DNA of 64,000 nucleotides from JAUIAS01 sp030425395 (GTDB lineage: Bacteria; Pseudomonadota; Alphaproteobacteria; Rhodobacterales; Rhodobacteraceae). Both the position numbers and the translations under genes were made by a program. Of the stretch, positions 49,379-58,423 are shown piece after piece. The notes beneath the pieces were generated by a model. That model did no database searches. It worked only from the letters and a program-made list of their open reading frames with translations, and was not told the origin of the DNA. Location: the NCBI GenBank assembly GCA_043553855.1, contig CP121336.1, forward strand, positions 2,604,001 through 2,668,000. Reading direction: 5' to 3'. Position 1 is the stretch's first letter, and every line of letters begins with the position of its first letter.

Positions 49379-51124
49379 TCAGCCGTCGGCTTGAGCGGCG
49401 TCTTCGAGGCGCAGTTGCAGGCTTTGGCGGCCACCCCATGTGTTGATTTCGATCCGTCCGGCGACGTGGAATCGCGCGCCGTCGCGGGCGGCCAATGCGC
49501 TGCCCAGGGGCGTATCGGCAATGCCGAAGGCGATCGCGTCCATACCGCCGCCCATCCCGTCGGCCAGCGTCAGCTTGAGATGGTTTTCGCCCACGCGTTT
49601 GGCAAAACGCACCTGCATGTCGGGCAGCGCAAAGCGCGGGGCGGGGGCTGAGGCACCAAAGGGCCCTGCGTCTTCCATCTGGGTGACGGTTTCGATGGTC
49701 AGGGCACCGGGCATGATCACCCCGTCCAGCTTGAGGTCGGCCGCGCCCAGCCTGTCTGCACCTTGGCGGGCCAGCAATTCCGACAATCGGGTCATTGCGT
49801 CCTCAACCCCATCGCGGGCCACGGTCAACCCTGCGGCCATCTTGTGCCCGCCGCCCTTGATCAGCAATCCGTCCTGCGCCAGCCGTTGGATCGCGGCCCC
49901 AAGGTCGATGCCCGAGACCGACCGGCCGGAGCCTTTGCCTTCGTCTCCGTCCAGACCGATGACAATGGCGGGGCGGTTGGTTGCCTCTTTCAGGCGTGAT
50001 GCGACAATGCCTACCACGCCGGGGTGCCAGCCGTCGCCCGCGGCCCAAACCAGTGGCCCGTCAAGTCCGCGTTCCTCGGCTTGGGCCAGCGCCGCGGCGC
50101 GCACGGTTGCTTCGATATCGCGGCGTTCGGTGTTGAGCGTATCCAACCGCTGTGCCAGGGCCGCGGCCTCGTGCGGGTCGTCGGTGGCCAGCAGGCGCGC
50201 GCCCAGATCGGCGGCCCCGATGCGTCCGCCCGCGTTGACCCGTGGGCCAAAGACGAACCCGAGGTGATAGCTCTCTGGCGCGCGATCGAGCCGTCCCACA
50301 TCGGCCAGTGCCACCAGTCCCACGCGTTCGCGCCGCGCCATGACTTTCAGCCCCTGACGCACCAATGCGCGGTTCACCCCGATCAGGGGGGCCACATCGG
50401 CCACGGTGGCCAGCGCCACCAGATCGAGCATCGCCATCAAGTCGGGCGAGGATTTGCCTGCCTCGCGCAGCTGGCGGCGCGCTTCGACCAGCATCAGGAA
50501 CACCACCGAAGCCGCACAGAGATGGGCCAGATCGCCGCTTTCGTCCTGCCGGTTGGGATTGACCACGGCGAGCGCGGGCGGCAGCGTTTCGCCGCCGAGG
50601 TGGTGATCCAGAACGATCACATCGGCCCCTTTTGCGGCGGCCAGCGCGTCATGGCTGAGGGTGCCGCAATCGACACAGATGATCAGATCGTGATGCCCGG
50701 CCAGTTCGGCCATCGCGGGGGGATTGGGGCCGTAGCCTTCGTCGATGCGGTCCGGGATATACAGCGTTGTGCGCAGGCCCATCTGGCGCAACCACACGAT
50801 CAGCAGCGCCGCCGATGCGCCGCCGTCAACGTCATAATCGGCAAAGACGGCAATGCGTTGACCCGAGTTTACCGCCTCGAGAAAGCGGGCCGCGGCCTTT
50901 TCCATGTCGCGCAGCGAACGCGGATCAGGCAGCAGATCACGCAGTTGCGGTTCGAGAAATTTGGCCGCTTGGGGCGTGTCCACGCCCATCCGGGCGAGGA
51001 CATTGCACAGCGGTTTGGGCAGGCCGGTTTCCTGCGCCATGGCCTCGGCGGAACGCTCGGTCTCGATCGAGGGGCCAAGCCAGCGCCGACCGCTCAGAGA
51101 ATGCTCCACTCCGAGAAAGCTCAT
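49379..51124 (-). CDS. recJ: Single-stranded-DNA exonuclease RecJ
   Basis: This 581-residue enzyme has the DHH phosphoesterase motifs: FADYDVDGGAS (Asp96, Asp98, Asp100), CVDCGT (Asp152) and VLDHHLGGETLP (Asp173, His174, His175). The DHHA1 domain with GGGHKMAAGLTV and a C-terminal OB-like domain follow. RecJ degrades ssDNA 5' to 3' in RecF-pathway recombination and mismatch repair. It is the third gene of hom-glpX-recJ, an order common in Rhodobacterales. The length is normal for the group. Confidence 0.97.
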   Translation of the reverse strand: MSFLGVEHSLSGRRWLGPSIETERSAEAMAQETGLPKPLCNVLARMGVDTPQAAKFLEPQLRDLLPDPRSLRDMEKAAARFLEAVNSGQRIAVFADYDVDGGASAALLIVWLRQMGLRTTLYIPDRIDEGYGPNPPAMAELAGHHDLIICVDCGTLSHDALAAAKGADVIVLDHHLGGETLPPALAVVNPNRQDESGDLAHLCAASVVFLMLVEARRQLREAGKSSPDLMAMLDLVALATVADVAPLIGVNRALVRQGLKVMARRERVGLVALADVGRLDRAPESYHLGFVFGPRVNAGGRIGAADLGARLLATDDPHEAAALAQRLDTLNTERRDIEATVRAAALAQAEERGLDGPLVWAAGDGWHPGVVGIVASRLKEATNRPAIVIGLDGDEGKGSGRSVSGIDLGAAIQRLAQDGLLIKGGGHKMAAGLTVARDGVEDAMTRLSELLARQGADRLGAADLKLDGVIMPGALTIETVTQMEDAGPFGASAPAPRFALPDMQVRFAKRVGENHLKLTLADGMGGGMDAIAFGIADTPLGSALAARDGARFHVAGRIEINTWGGRQSLQLRLEDAAQADG

Positions 51125-51170
51125 TGCGGGGCAACCGCCGGCCTGGGGCGTGTTTGTGTCACCGCGGCAA

Positions 51171-52136
51171 TCACGCGACGGGCGAGCGGTATTCCATCCG
51201 GCGCACGGACCCGGTCTTGGACCGCATGATCAGCGTTTCGGTTGTCACCCAGCCGGGTTCGCGCCGGATACCGGACAAGAGCGATCCGCCGGTCACGCCG
51301 CTGGCGGCAAAGATTACGTCCTGGGTGACCATTTCGTCGCGCGAATAGATGCGGTCGAAATCGGTGATCCCGGCGCGGGCGGCGCGGGCCTTTTCGTCTT
51401 CGTTGCGGAAGACCAGACGGCAGAAGATCTGCCCGCCCATACATTTCAGCGCGGCGGCAGCCAGAACGCCCTCGGGTGCGCCGCCGGTGCCCATATACAT
51501 GTCGATCCCGGTCTTTTCGGATTCGGCGCAATGCATGACCCCGGCAACGTCGCCGTCGGTGATCAGGCGGATGGCGGCACCGGTTGACCGCACATCGGCA
51601 ATCATTTCTTCGTGGCGGGGACGCTCAAGAATACAGACGGTGATATCCGAAGGTTTGCAGCCCTTGGCCGCGGCCAGCGCCTTCACCCGTTCGGCGGGCG
51701 ACATATCCAGCGACACGACACCGGGTTCATACCCCGGACCGATTGCCAGTTTTTCCATGTAGGTGTCGGGCGCGTGCAGCATCGACCCGCGCGGACCCAT
51801 CGCGATCACTGTCAGAGCGTTGGGCATGTCCTTGGCGGTCAGCGTGGTGCCTTCGAGCGGGTCAAGCGCGATATCAACGCCGGGGCCTTTGCCGGTGCCG
51901 ACCTCTTCGCCGATGAACAGCATCGGTGCTTCGTCGCGTTCGCCTTCACCGATGACCACGACGCCCGCGATGTCCAGAAGGTTGAGCTGCTCGCGCATGG
52001 CGTTCACGGCGGCCTGATCCGCGGCCTTTTCGTCGCCGCGCCCGATCAGCGAAGCAGAGGCAAGTGCCGCCTGTTCGGCCACACGTGCAAGACCCAGCGA
52101 AAGCATACGGTCGTTGAATTCGGCTTTGGTGCTCAT
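51171..52136 (-). CDS. glpX: Class II fructose-1,6-bisphosphatase GlpX
   Basis: This 321-residue protein has the Li+-sensitive phosphatase motifs: VVVIGEGERDEAPMLFIGEE, then DIALDPLEGTTLTAK (metal-binding Asp and Glu), and MYMGTGGAPEGVLAAAALK. It removes the 1-phosphate from fructose-1,6-bisphosphate in gluconeogenesis; some members also act on sedoheptulose-1,7-bisphosphate. It lies 31 nt after hom and 46 nt before recJ, in one probable operon. Confidence 0.96.
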   Translation of the reverse strand: MSTKAEFNDRMLSLGLARVAEQAALASASLIGRGDEKAADQAAVNAMREQLNLLDIAGVVVIGEGERDEAPMLFIGEEVGTGKGPGVDIALDPLEGTTLTAKDMPNALTVIAMGPRGSMLHAPDTYMEKLAIGPGYEPGVVSLDMSPAERVKALAAAKGCKPSDITVCILERPRHEEMIADVRSTGAAIRLITDGDVAGVMHCAESEKTGIDMYMGTGGAPEGVLAAAALKCMGGQIFCRLVFRNEDEKARAARAGITDFDRIYSRDEMVTQDVIFAASGVTGGSLLSGIRREPGWVTTETLIMRSKTGSVRRMEYRSPVA

Positions 52137-52167
52137 GATGATGTCCCTTAAATTCTAATTGTTACTG

Positions 52168-53454
52168 TCACACGTGTTCAATGCGCAATGCAACGGGCTG
52201 GGTGCTGACCACGTCGGTGGCCGCCAGCGCCGTCAGAGCCTCGTTCAGGGCGGTGCGTGTGGTTTTATGCGTGACGATCAGGACCGGGGCGCTGCCGTCG
52301 GCGTGGCCATATTGGCGCATCCGGTCGATGGAAATCTCGGAATTGCCCAGAATCGCGGTGACCTTGGCCAGCGCGCCGGGTTTGTCCAGCAGCGACATGC
52401 GCAAGTAGAACGGAGCGGGCAGGGCCGATATTGCGGGTTGCGCGGCCTCAAGTGTGGCGGCGGGCTGGCCGAACACAGGCAGACGCAACCCACGGGCGAT
52501 ATCGCAGATATCCCCCATCACCGCGCTGGCGGTTGGTCCCTGACCCGCGCCGGGGCCACGCAGCACGATCTGTTCCACTGCGTCGCCTTCCAGAACGACC
52601 ATATTCGTCCCGCCTTCCAATTGCCCGATGGGCGACGCCGCCGGGACAAGACAGGGCTGCATGCGCTGGACCAGACCGCGCCCGGTTTTTTGGGCCACGC
52701 CCAGCAGCTTGATACGGAAACCCATGTCGGCAGCGGCGCGGATATCGTCGATCGAAACCCGGTCGATGCCTTCGATTTCGATCCCGTCAAAATCCGGTCT
52801 GGTGCCAAAGGCGATGGCCGACAGGATGGCCAGCTTGTGGCCCGCGTCGATGCCGCCCACGTCGAGTGTCGGATCAGCTTCGAGATATCCCAGCGCGTCA
52901 GCTTCCTTGAAGACGTCCTCATAGGGCAGGCCGGAGTGTTCCATCCGGGTCAGGATATAGTTGCAGGTGCCATTCATCACGCCCATCACACGGGTGATGT
53001 TGTTTCCTGCCAGACCTTCCATCAAACTTTTGATAACCGGTATTCCACCAGCAACGGCGGCTTCGAAGCGGATGGAGCGCCCGGTGGCTTCGGCTTTTTC
53101 CGCCAGTTCCTGACCGTGCAGGGCCAGCAGCGCCTTGTTTGCGGTCACCACGTCCTTGCCTGCGGCCAGCGCGGCCTCGGTCGCGGTGCGTGCTGGCCCT
53201 TCAGAGCCACCCATGAGTTCCACGAACACATCCACATCATCGCGCACGGCAAGCGCCACGGGATCGGTTTCCCATGCGTATCCTGCAAGGGAAATACCCC
53301 GATCACGGGTCTTGTCGCGGGCGCTGACGGCGCTGATGGTGATCTGGCGACCCGTGCGCGTCGCAAGCAGGTCAGCCTGACTGCGCAGGATCTTGACCAC
53401 CCCCATGCCAACGGTGCCCAAACCGGCGATGCCCAGACGCAGCGGAGATGTCAT
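52168..53454 (-). CDS. hom: Homoserine dehydrogenase
   Basis: This 428-residue enzyme has an N-terminal Rossmann motif (LRLGIAGLGTVGMGVVKIL), the family signature region with GVMNGTCNYILTRM and ADPTLDVGGIDAGHKLAIL, and a C-terminal ACT domain (about 345-428, RMSLLDKPGALAKVTAILGN). It reduces aspartate semialdehyde to homoserine for Thr/Met synthesis; the ACT domain suggests feedback control. The start at 53454 follows AAGGAA; the frame is open 77 codons further but those residues include the 30-bp duplication and are not homologous. Confidence 0.97.
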   Translation of the reverse strand: MTSPLRLGIAGLGTVGMGVVKILRSQADLLATRTGRQITISAVSARDKTRDRGISLAGYAWETDPVALAVRDDVDVFVELMGGSEGPARTATEAALAAGKDVVTANKALLALHGQELAEKAEATGRSIRFEAAVAGGIPVIKSLMEGLAGNNITRVMGVMNGTCNYILTRMEHSGLPYEDVFKEADALGYLEADPTLDVGGIDAGHKLAILSAIAFGTRPDFDGIEIEGIDRVSIDDIRAAADMGFRIKLLGVAQKTGRGLVQRMQPCLVPAASPIGQLEGGTNMVVLEGDAVEQIVLRGPGAGQGPTASAVMGDICDIARGLRLPVFGQPAATLEAAQPAISALPAPFYLRMSLLDKPGALAKVTAILGNSEISIDRMRQYGHADGSAPVLIVTHKTTRTALNEALTALAATDVVSTQPVALRIEHV

Positions 53455-53523
53455 GGAGTGTTCCTTAGCTATGCAAACGGCGCCGATGTAGCGGGTTCGC
53501 GGCGGCGGCGCAACGCGGCAAAT

Positions 53524-53583
53524 GACGTCGCGGCTATCCGTCCTGCGCATCGCGACGTCGCGGCTATCCGTCCTGCGCATCGC
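53524..53583. repeat. 30-bp perfect tandem duplication
   Basis: The unit GACGTCGCGGCTATCCGTCC(TGCGCATCGC) occurs twice in direct succession (53524-53553 and 53554-53583). The second copy covers the last codons and stop of the lipoprotein gene, so the first copy repeats that end beyond the stop. Confidence 0.95.
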
Positions 53584-53830
53584 GACGCCGCAGGCGATCC
53601 GCGCGCGCCTGAAGCGCACGGGTGCGCCGATCAAGGCGGTCGGTTGTCTCTTCGGCGGCGTCGGGATCGTAGGCATCGGCCGCAAGCAGCGTTTCGATCG
53701 GGGCGAGATCGGGATACCCGGCGTTTTCTGCCTTGGGCGGCACCGTGGCGTCCAGTTCGGGGAATTGCGCGCACCCGGATATGGCGGTCAGGGCGGCAAC
53801 AAGCGGCAGGATGGTCAAAAAGCGGATCAT
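53564..53830 (-). CDS. Small predicted lipoprotein (88 aa)
   Basis: A signal peptide with lipobox (MIRFLTILPLVAALTAISGC, with Ser-Gly-Cys at the cleavage site) is followed by an acidic, then Arg-rich helical tail (ALQARADRLRRRDAQDG). It is predicted to be lipid-anchored in the periplasm. No family is recognised. The stop codon lies within the 30-bp tandem duplication. It is divergent from the TetR gene and 110 nt upstream of hom on the same strand. Confidence 0.7.
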   Translation of the reverse strand: MIRFLTILPLVAALTAISGCAQFPELDATVPPKAENAGYPDLAPIETLLAADAYDPDAAEETTDRLDRRTRALQARADRLRRRDAQDG

Positions 53831-53908
53831 GTGTCCGTCATGCCTCAGCGCGCGCCATCGCGCAAGCGGGGCTTTTTTCTGAACATCCGTTCATATAGCC
53901 TATGCCCC

Positions 53909-54502
53909 ATGGCACGCACCACAGGTTCACATTCGCAAGTTACAGGTCCACGCATCCGCGAGGCGGCGCTGCGGTTGTTTGCGCAACACGGATTCGCGGC
54001 GGTGTCGATGCGCCAGATTGCGGGCGAGGTCGGCGTGCAGGCCGGGGCGCTCTATAACTATACCCCTGACAAACAAAGCCTTCTGTTCCGGTTGATGCGC
54101 GATCACATGGACGGTCTGCTGGCGGCCCGCGCAGAGCGCGGCGACGGGGGCGGTGCGCTGGACCGGCTTGAGGATTTCACCCGGTTTCACATCCGCTACC
54201 ATATCGAACGTCCCAACGAGGTGTTCATCGCCTATATGGAGCTGCGCAATCTTGAACCCGAGAATTTCGCGGTAATCGAAAGGCTGCGCGGTGAATACGA
54301 GTCGGAATTGGAAGGTATTTTGCGCGATGGCGTGGCCGAGGGTGTCTTTCACCTGACCGATCCCAAGATCGCGTCGCTGGCTGTGATCGCTATGCTGACC
54401 GGGGTCAACACGTGGTATCGTCCGCAGGGGCGATTGACACTGGATGATGTCGAAACCCTGTATTGGGATATGGTGTGCGGCGCTGTCGGTGCTGCGGTCT
54501 AG
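53909..54502 (+). CDS. TetR-family transcriptional regulator
   Basis: The 197-residue regulator has an N-terminal HTH (IREAALRLFAQHGFAAVSMR, then QIAGEVGVQAGALYNYTPDK) and a helical C-terminal domain of the TetR_C type (RFHIRYHIERPNEVFIAYME). The ATG at 53909 is downstream of a short C-rich leader without a clear Shine-Dalgarno site. It is convergent with, and overlaps by 4 nt, the Fe-S reductive-dehalogenase-like gene. Its target is unknown. Confidence 0.92.
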   Translation: MARTTGSHSQVTGPRIREAALRLFAQHGFAAVSMRQIAGEVGVQAGALYNYTPDKQSLLFRLMRDHMDGLLAARAERGDGGGALDRLEDFTRFHIRYHIERPNEVFIAYMELRNLEPENFAVIERLRGEYESELEGILRDGVAEGVFHLTDPKIASLAVIAMLTGVNTWYRPQGRLTLDDVETLYWDMVCGAVGAAV

Positions 54503-55677
54503 CCTTTTCCGGCCCACCACTGGGCGGGTTTGACACGCGCGCCGCGCTTGCGATCCAGCCAAAGCGCCAGTTTGCGCCAGCGCGACAGTGCCAGCCGGAG
54601 CCACAGCCGATGTGACCAGCGGGAAAAATCCCGGTTGAACGGGCAAACCCGCATGCAGATCGCGCAATCTGACGCCTGCGCGGCCCAGAAGGAAAAGCAT
54701 TTTTTGGCGTCCGATGTCCATTTGACCACGCCCTTGATTTCGGAGCGGGTGGCCCCGCTGGGCGCAGGAGGCCCGAAAGGCAGGGCTTTGACCGGACAGG
54801 CGTCGGCGCATTTTGTACAGATGTCACAAAACGCCTGAACCCCGCGCGGGCGTGGCGTGTCATGGGCAAGTGGCAAATCGGTGAAAATCTTGGAAAACCG
54901 CAATCGCGGGCCGTATTCCGGTGTGATGACCATCTGGTTGCGCGCGTATTCGCCCAGACCTGCTTTGACCGCATAGGGAATGACCAGCGCGGTATCGTTC
55001 ATTGAGGCTACGGCATTGTAGCCCAGATTGCGGATATAGGCCGCAAGCTGCATGACAATCGCCGCCTCGTGGCTGTATTCCCGCCCCGTCGCGGCCCCGG
55101 CAAGGGCGGATGGGTAGGTATCGACCAGCCCCTTGTCCATTTCGTGGCCCAACACGATCACCGATGTCATCCCGTCGGGCAAATCGTTCGGCGCGGCGCT
55201 CATGTCGCGGGTGTCGACCCGACTGGCATAGGTCCAGCGGTCATCGTATTCGGTTACGGCGCACAGATCGGCACCGAAGAACCGCGCGACCTTGCCGATT
55301 TCGGCGGACATGGCCGCCGGGTCTGTGACCTCCTCGCGGTCCGGGGCAACCGGGGTGTCGGCGCTGAGCGGGGCCTGAAACCCTTCGCGCCGCCCTTGCG
55401 CGGCATGACGGTCCGTCATGATGTCGGAAATGAGCCATGCCGCGTTGCGCAGCGCAAAATCGCGCCGTGTGAACCCGTCGCCCCGACGCGGTGCCGCCTC
55501 CATTCGGTAAGAGGCAAAGAACCCGTCCGTTTTTCGGGTGCGCACCGTGTCATCCCACATGGTACGGGAAAATACGTCATCGCGTTGGTGAAACGGGGTG
55601 AAATCATCGGTCACCACGATTCCGGCTTCGGCATCGCCGGGGCGCTGGGTGACGGGTCGGTTGGACGGATAGCTCAT
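54499..55677 (-). CDS. Reductive-dehalogenase-like corrinoid/4Fe-4S protein
   Basis: The 392-residue protein matches the RdhA pattern rather than QueG. It has a helical/nitroreductase-like region (REYSHEAAIVMQLAAYIRNL, then VIPYAVKAGLGEYARNQMVI, TPEYGPRLRFSKIFTDLPL), followed by two 4Fe-4S clusters. The first is C284/C287/C290/C294 (CDICTKCADACP). The second has C327, C338, C341, C345 (CAICMRVCPFNRDFSRWSHR). There is no Tat signal, unlike respiratory RdhA, so a cytoplasmic catabolic role is likely. The start at 55677 (MSYPSNRP) is chosen over 55713. Confidence 0.8.
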   Translation of the reverse strand: MSYPSNRPVTQRPGDAEAGIVVTDDFTPFHQRDDVFSRTMWDDTVRTRKTDGFFASYRMEAAPRRGDGFTRRDFALRNAAWLISDIMTDRHAAQGRREGFQAPLSADTPVAPDREEVTDPAAMSAEIGKVARFFGADLCAVTEYDDRWTYASRVDTRDMSAAPNDLPDGMTSVIVLGHEMDKGLVDTYPSALAGAATGREYSHEAAIVMQLAAYIRNLGYNAVASMNDTALVIPYAVKAGLGEYARNQMVITPEYGPRLRFSKIFTDLPLAHDTPRPRGVQAFCDICTKCADACPVKALPFGPPAPSGATRSEIKGVVKWTSDAKKCFSFWAAQASDCAICMRVCPFNRDFSRWSHRLWLRLALSRWRKLALWLDRKRGARVKPAQWWAGKG

Positions 55678-55790
55678 TCTCAGGACGCTACGGCCCGCGT
55701 GGGGTTGCCGCAAGGGCCAAGTCGCAAACGGGATGGACCCCGGCGCGGTTGCTTGTCAATGATGCACAAAACCCAAAGGGAGGTATGGGA

Positions 55791-56747
55791 ATGAAGGTTG
55801 GTTTTATCGGTCTGGGCAATGTCGGCGGCAAGCTGAGCGGGAGCCTTTTGCGCAACGGTGTGGAATTGGCCGTGCACGATCTGAACGCGGAATTCGTGGC
55901 TGCCAAGGTGTCCGGCGGGGCGACCGACGGTCAAAGCCCCGCGCACCTGGCGCAGACATGCGATGTGATCATCACCTGCCTGCCCAGCCCAGCGATCAGC
56001 GCCACGGTGGCCGAGGAAATGCTGCCGCACATGGGGCCGGGCAAGGTCTGGCTCGAGATGTCGACCACGGACGAGGCCGAAGTGCGGCGTCTGGGTGAAA
56101 TGATGATCGCAACCGGAGCCAGCGCGGTGGATTGTCCGGTGTCAGGGGGCTGTCATCGGGCGGATACGGGCAATATCTCGATCTTCGCAGGCTGTGACCG
56201 GGACACGTTCGAACGTGTCTTGCCTTTGTTGACGATCATGGGGCGGCGGGTGTTGCACACTGGCGATCTGGGCAGCGCCAGTATCCTCAAGGTGATCACC
56301 AACTATCTGGCCACTGCGAACCTTGTCAGTTGCGCCGAGGCTCTGACGGTGGCGAAGGCGGCGGGTATGGACCTTGGAACCGCCTATGAGGCGATCCGCA
56401 TTTCGTCGGGCACGTCCTTTGTCCACGAAACCGAAAGCCAAGTGATCCTGAACGGCAGCCGCGACATTTCCTTTACCATGGATCTGGTGGCCAAGGATAT
56501 TGGCCTGTTTCAGTCTGTGGCCGACCGGGCGGGGGTGCCGCTGGAGCTTAATCCGTTGCTGATTTCGATGTTTGAGGATGCGATCGGTCGCTATGGCCCG
56601 CGCGAATTGTCCCCCAACATCATCAAGCGGCTTGAGGATGCCACAGGGCTGGATATCACCGCGCCCGGATTTCCGGCCGAGATGACCGACGACGAACCCG
56701 AAGAACGCGGTGCCGAGGTGCCCTCGCGCCGGGTTGCCGCCGAATAA
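55791..56747 (+). CDS. Beta-hydroxyacid dehydrogenase (3-hydroxyisobutyrate dehydrogenase/tartronate-semialdehyde reductase family)
   Basis: This 318-residue protein has an N-terminal Rossmann motif (MKVGFIGLGNVGGKLSGSLL), the family signature VDCPVSGGCHRADTGNISIF (normally D.PVSGG...A..G.L) and the catalytic lysine in ASILKVITNYLATANL. It should oxidise or reduce a 3-hydroxyacid with NAD(P). GGGAGG lies 7 nt upstream of this ATG. The C-terminal 30 residues (acidic, then RRVAAE) extend beyond the usual end. It is divergent from the reductive-dehalogenase-like gene. Confidence 0.88.
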   Translation: MKVGFIGLGNVGGKLSGSLLRNGVELAVHDLNAEFVAAKVSGGATDGQSPAHLAQTCDVIITCLPSPAISATVAEEMLPHMGPGKVWLEMSTTDEAEVRRLGEMMIATGASAVDCPVSGGCHRADTGNISIFAGCDRDTFERVLPLLTIMGRRVLHTGDLGSASILKVITNYLATANLVSCAEALTVAKAAGMDLGTAYEAIRISSGTSFVHETESQVILNGSRDISFTMDLVAKDIGLFQSVADRAGVPLELNPLLISMFEDAIGRYGPRELSPNIIKRLEDATGLDITAPGFPAEMTDDEPEERGAEVPSRRVAAE

Positions 56748-56843
56748 CGCGGTCGGGGGCTGTTTCCCGCGCGCGTTCCGGGATACATCGCGCGGGAATG
56801 TGGCCGGGACCGTGGCCGCAAACGCTGTCGGGGAGACCGTGAG

Positions 56844-57320
56844 ATGTCGGACGAAGTATTGGCGACGGTGAGCGCATCGCCACCACGCCGTTGGCTCGGG
56901 GTGGGTATGCTGGCCTTCATGGGTGGGTTGCTGATTTACGTGGCGCTGTCCACGCATCCTGCCTTTGGATGGCAGTTGTTCCTGCTGGGTGTTGGCATCG
57001 GGGCGCTGTTGATGGCGGACCGGTTGCGGCGGGCAACGTCGATGACCCTTGAACTGACGGCGCAGGAACTGCGCACCAGCGGCGGGGAAACCATCGTCAG
57101 GATCGACAATATCAAGAGCCTCGATCGCGGAATGTTCGCCTTCAAGCCATCGAACGGTTTTGTCATCCGCACGCTGCAAGCCGACAGCCGCCGGTGGGAA
57201 TCGGGGCTATGGTGGCGCATCGGGCGTCGGATCGGTGTCGGGGGTGTGACCCCCGGTCACCAGACCAAAAACATGGCCGAGATCATTGCCGCGATGATCG
57301 CCCAGCGCGACAACGGATGA
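56844..57320 (+). CDS. Hypothetical membrane protein (158 aa)
   Basis: Two adjacent transmembrane helices (WLGVGMLAFMGGLLIYVALS and LFLLGVGIGALLMADRL) precede a beta-rich cytoplasmic domain (LELTAQELRTSGGETIVRID, then NIKSLDRGMFAFKPSNGFVI) that resembles a bacterial PH-like fold. I do not recognise a named family. It ends 6 nt from the convergent TadE-like gene. Confidence 0.7.
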   Translation: MSDEVLATVSASPPRRWLGVGMLAFMGGLLIYVALSTHPAFGWQLFLLGVGIGALLMADRLRRATSMTLELTAQELRTSGGETIVRIDNIKSLDRGMFAFKPSNGFVIRTLQADSRRWESGLWWRIGRRIGVGGVTPGHQTKNMAEIIAAMIAQRDNG

Positions 57321-57326
57321 CCCCGG

Positions 57327-57887
57327 TCATGAGGCCCAGACAAGCTGTGGGGCAAAGCGCGGGCGGGTAAAGACGAAATCCTGGAACTCTGCCGTGGGCA
57401 GGCCGACGGTGAACGGCGGTGTCCATGTGTTCCACGTTTCCACAACGATTACCCTATCCTCGTCCGACATTGCCGGCAGCTTTGACTGGAGGCCCGCGGC
57501 TTCCTGATCGCTCATGCCGCCGATTTCGCCGCGCGTCGCGGTCCATTCCAGACTGAAGGACTCCGTGTCTTCATCCCAGCGGACCACGGACACCCGCAAG
57601 GATCGGGAGGCGTTGGTGCGGATCAACAGGCCCTGCAAGGCATAGACGCCATCAATATAGGTATCGTCGATGGCCTGCGTTTCGCGCGACAGCACGTCGC
57701 CGATTGTATACGCTGTCTTGAGATTGATCGCGGACTGCCGATACCCGTCAAAGAACACGTAACTGGCCCCGTAGGCCCAGAACAGGATCGGCATCATCAT
57801 CGCAAATTCCACGGTGACAGACGCATTCGTGTCATCACGAAACAGGCGCAGGCGGCGCGATATTTTGGTCAGGGTTTTTCGCAACAT
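57327..57887 (-). CDS. TadE-like pilus-assembly protein
   Basis: The 186-residue protein has a short basic N-terminus, then NASVTVEFAMMMPILFWAYG, the TadE/TadG-type processing and membrane region (V.FA...P.L). The remainder is periplasmic. Its ATG shares one base with the stop of the preceding gene (TGATG), so it is translationally coupled. Tad minor pilins join the tight-adherence pilus of Rhodobacterales. No other tad genes are next to it. Confidence 0.82.
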   Translation of the reverse strand: MLRKTLTKISRRLRLFRDDTNASVTVEFAMMMPILFWAYGASYVFFDGYRQSAINLKTAYTIGDVLSRETQAIDDTYIDGVYALQGLLIRTNASRSLRVSVVRWDEDTESFSLEWTATRGEIGGMSDQEAAGLQSKLPAMSDEDRVIVVETWNTWTPPFTVGLPTAEFQDFVFTRPRFAPQLVWAS

Positions 57888-58423
57888 CAGAATGGCTCCT
57901 GCACAAAGACCGAACTGGCCACGAGGGAATATTGCCCGGCCCCATCAACGATCAGGTTTTCACCCATCCCCAGTGTGGGGAACACCGGGTCAAACTTGGC
58001 ACAGGCGCGCAGGAACATCAGTTCGTTGCTCTGCCCGTTTTCAAAGCTGCGCACCGGCGCGACCTCTTGGGAGGTATCGACGCAGTCGGCCCCTTCGGGC
58101 ACCGGCCACCAGTTGCGCGGATCAAGGCGGATCATCTCAAGGCGGATTTCGCTGCTGCAATCCTCGATGAACCCGGTGCGTTCGCAAACCATGGACTTGA
58201 TCGTGTCATGGCTGGGCACCTGTCCCGTGCCCAGTCGGATTTCGCGCACGGTTTCGTCAACCGCCTGTTCCAGCATCGCGTGATGCAGGTGGATCATGCC
58301 CAGTTCAATCGCTGACACCAGCATGGTGAACATCGGCACGAACAGGATCGCGAATTCGACCGTCGAACTCCCGTCTTCGTCCTTTTTGAAACGGCGGACG
58401 CTTTTCTTGATGGACCGGATCAT
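57887..58423 (-). CDS. TadE/TadG-family minor pilin
   Basis: The 178-residue protein has the TadE signature GSSTVEFAILFVPMFTMLVS after a basic leader (RSIKKSVRRFKKDED). Several Cys (MVCERTGFIEDCSSE; ADCVDTS; RACAKFDP) could form disulfides in the periplasm. It overlaps the TadG stop by 4 nt (ATGA) and the next gene by one nt. Confidence 0.85.
   Translation of the reverse strand: MIRSIKKSVRRFKKDEDGSSTVEFAILFVPMFTMLVSAIELGMIHLHHAMLEQAVDETVREIRLGTGQVPSHDTIKSMVCERTGFIEDCSSEIRLEMIRLDPRNWWPVPEGADCVDTSQEVAPVRSFENGQSNELMFLRACAKFDPVFPTLGMGENLIVDGAGQYSLVASSVFVQEPF

Noticed and set aside
54499..55677. Epoxyqueuosine reductase (QueG)
   Set aside because: The middle section and spacing of the second cluster (C-x10-C-x2-C-x3-C) fit reductive-dehalogenase-like proteins better than QueG.
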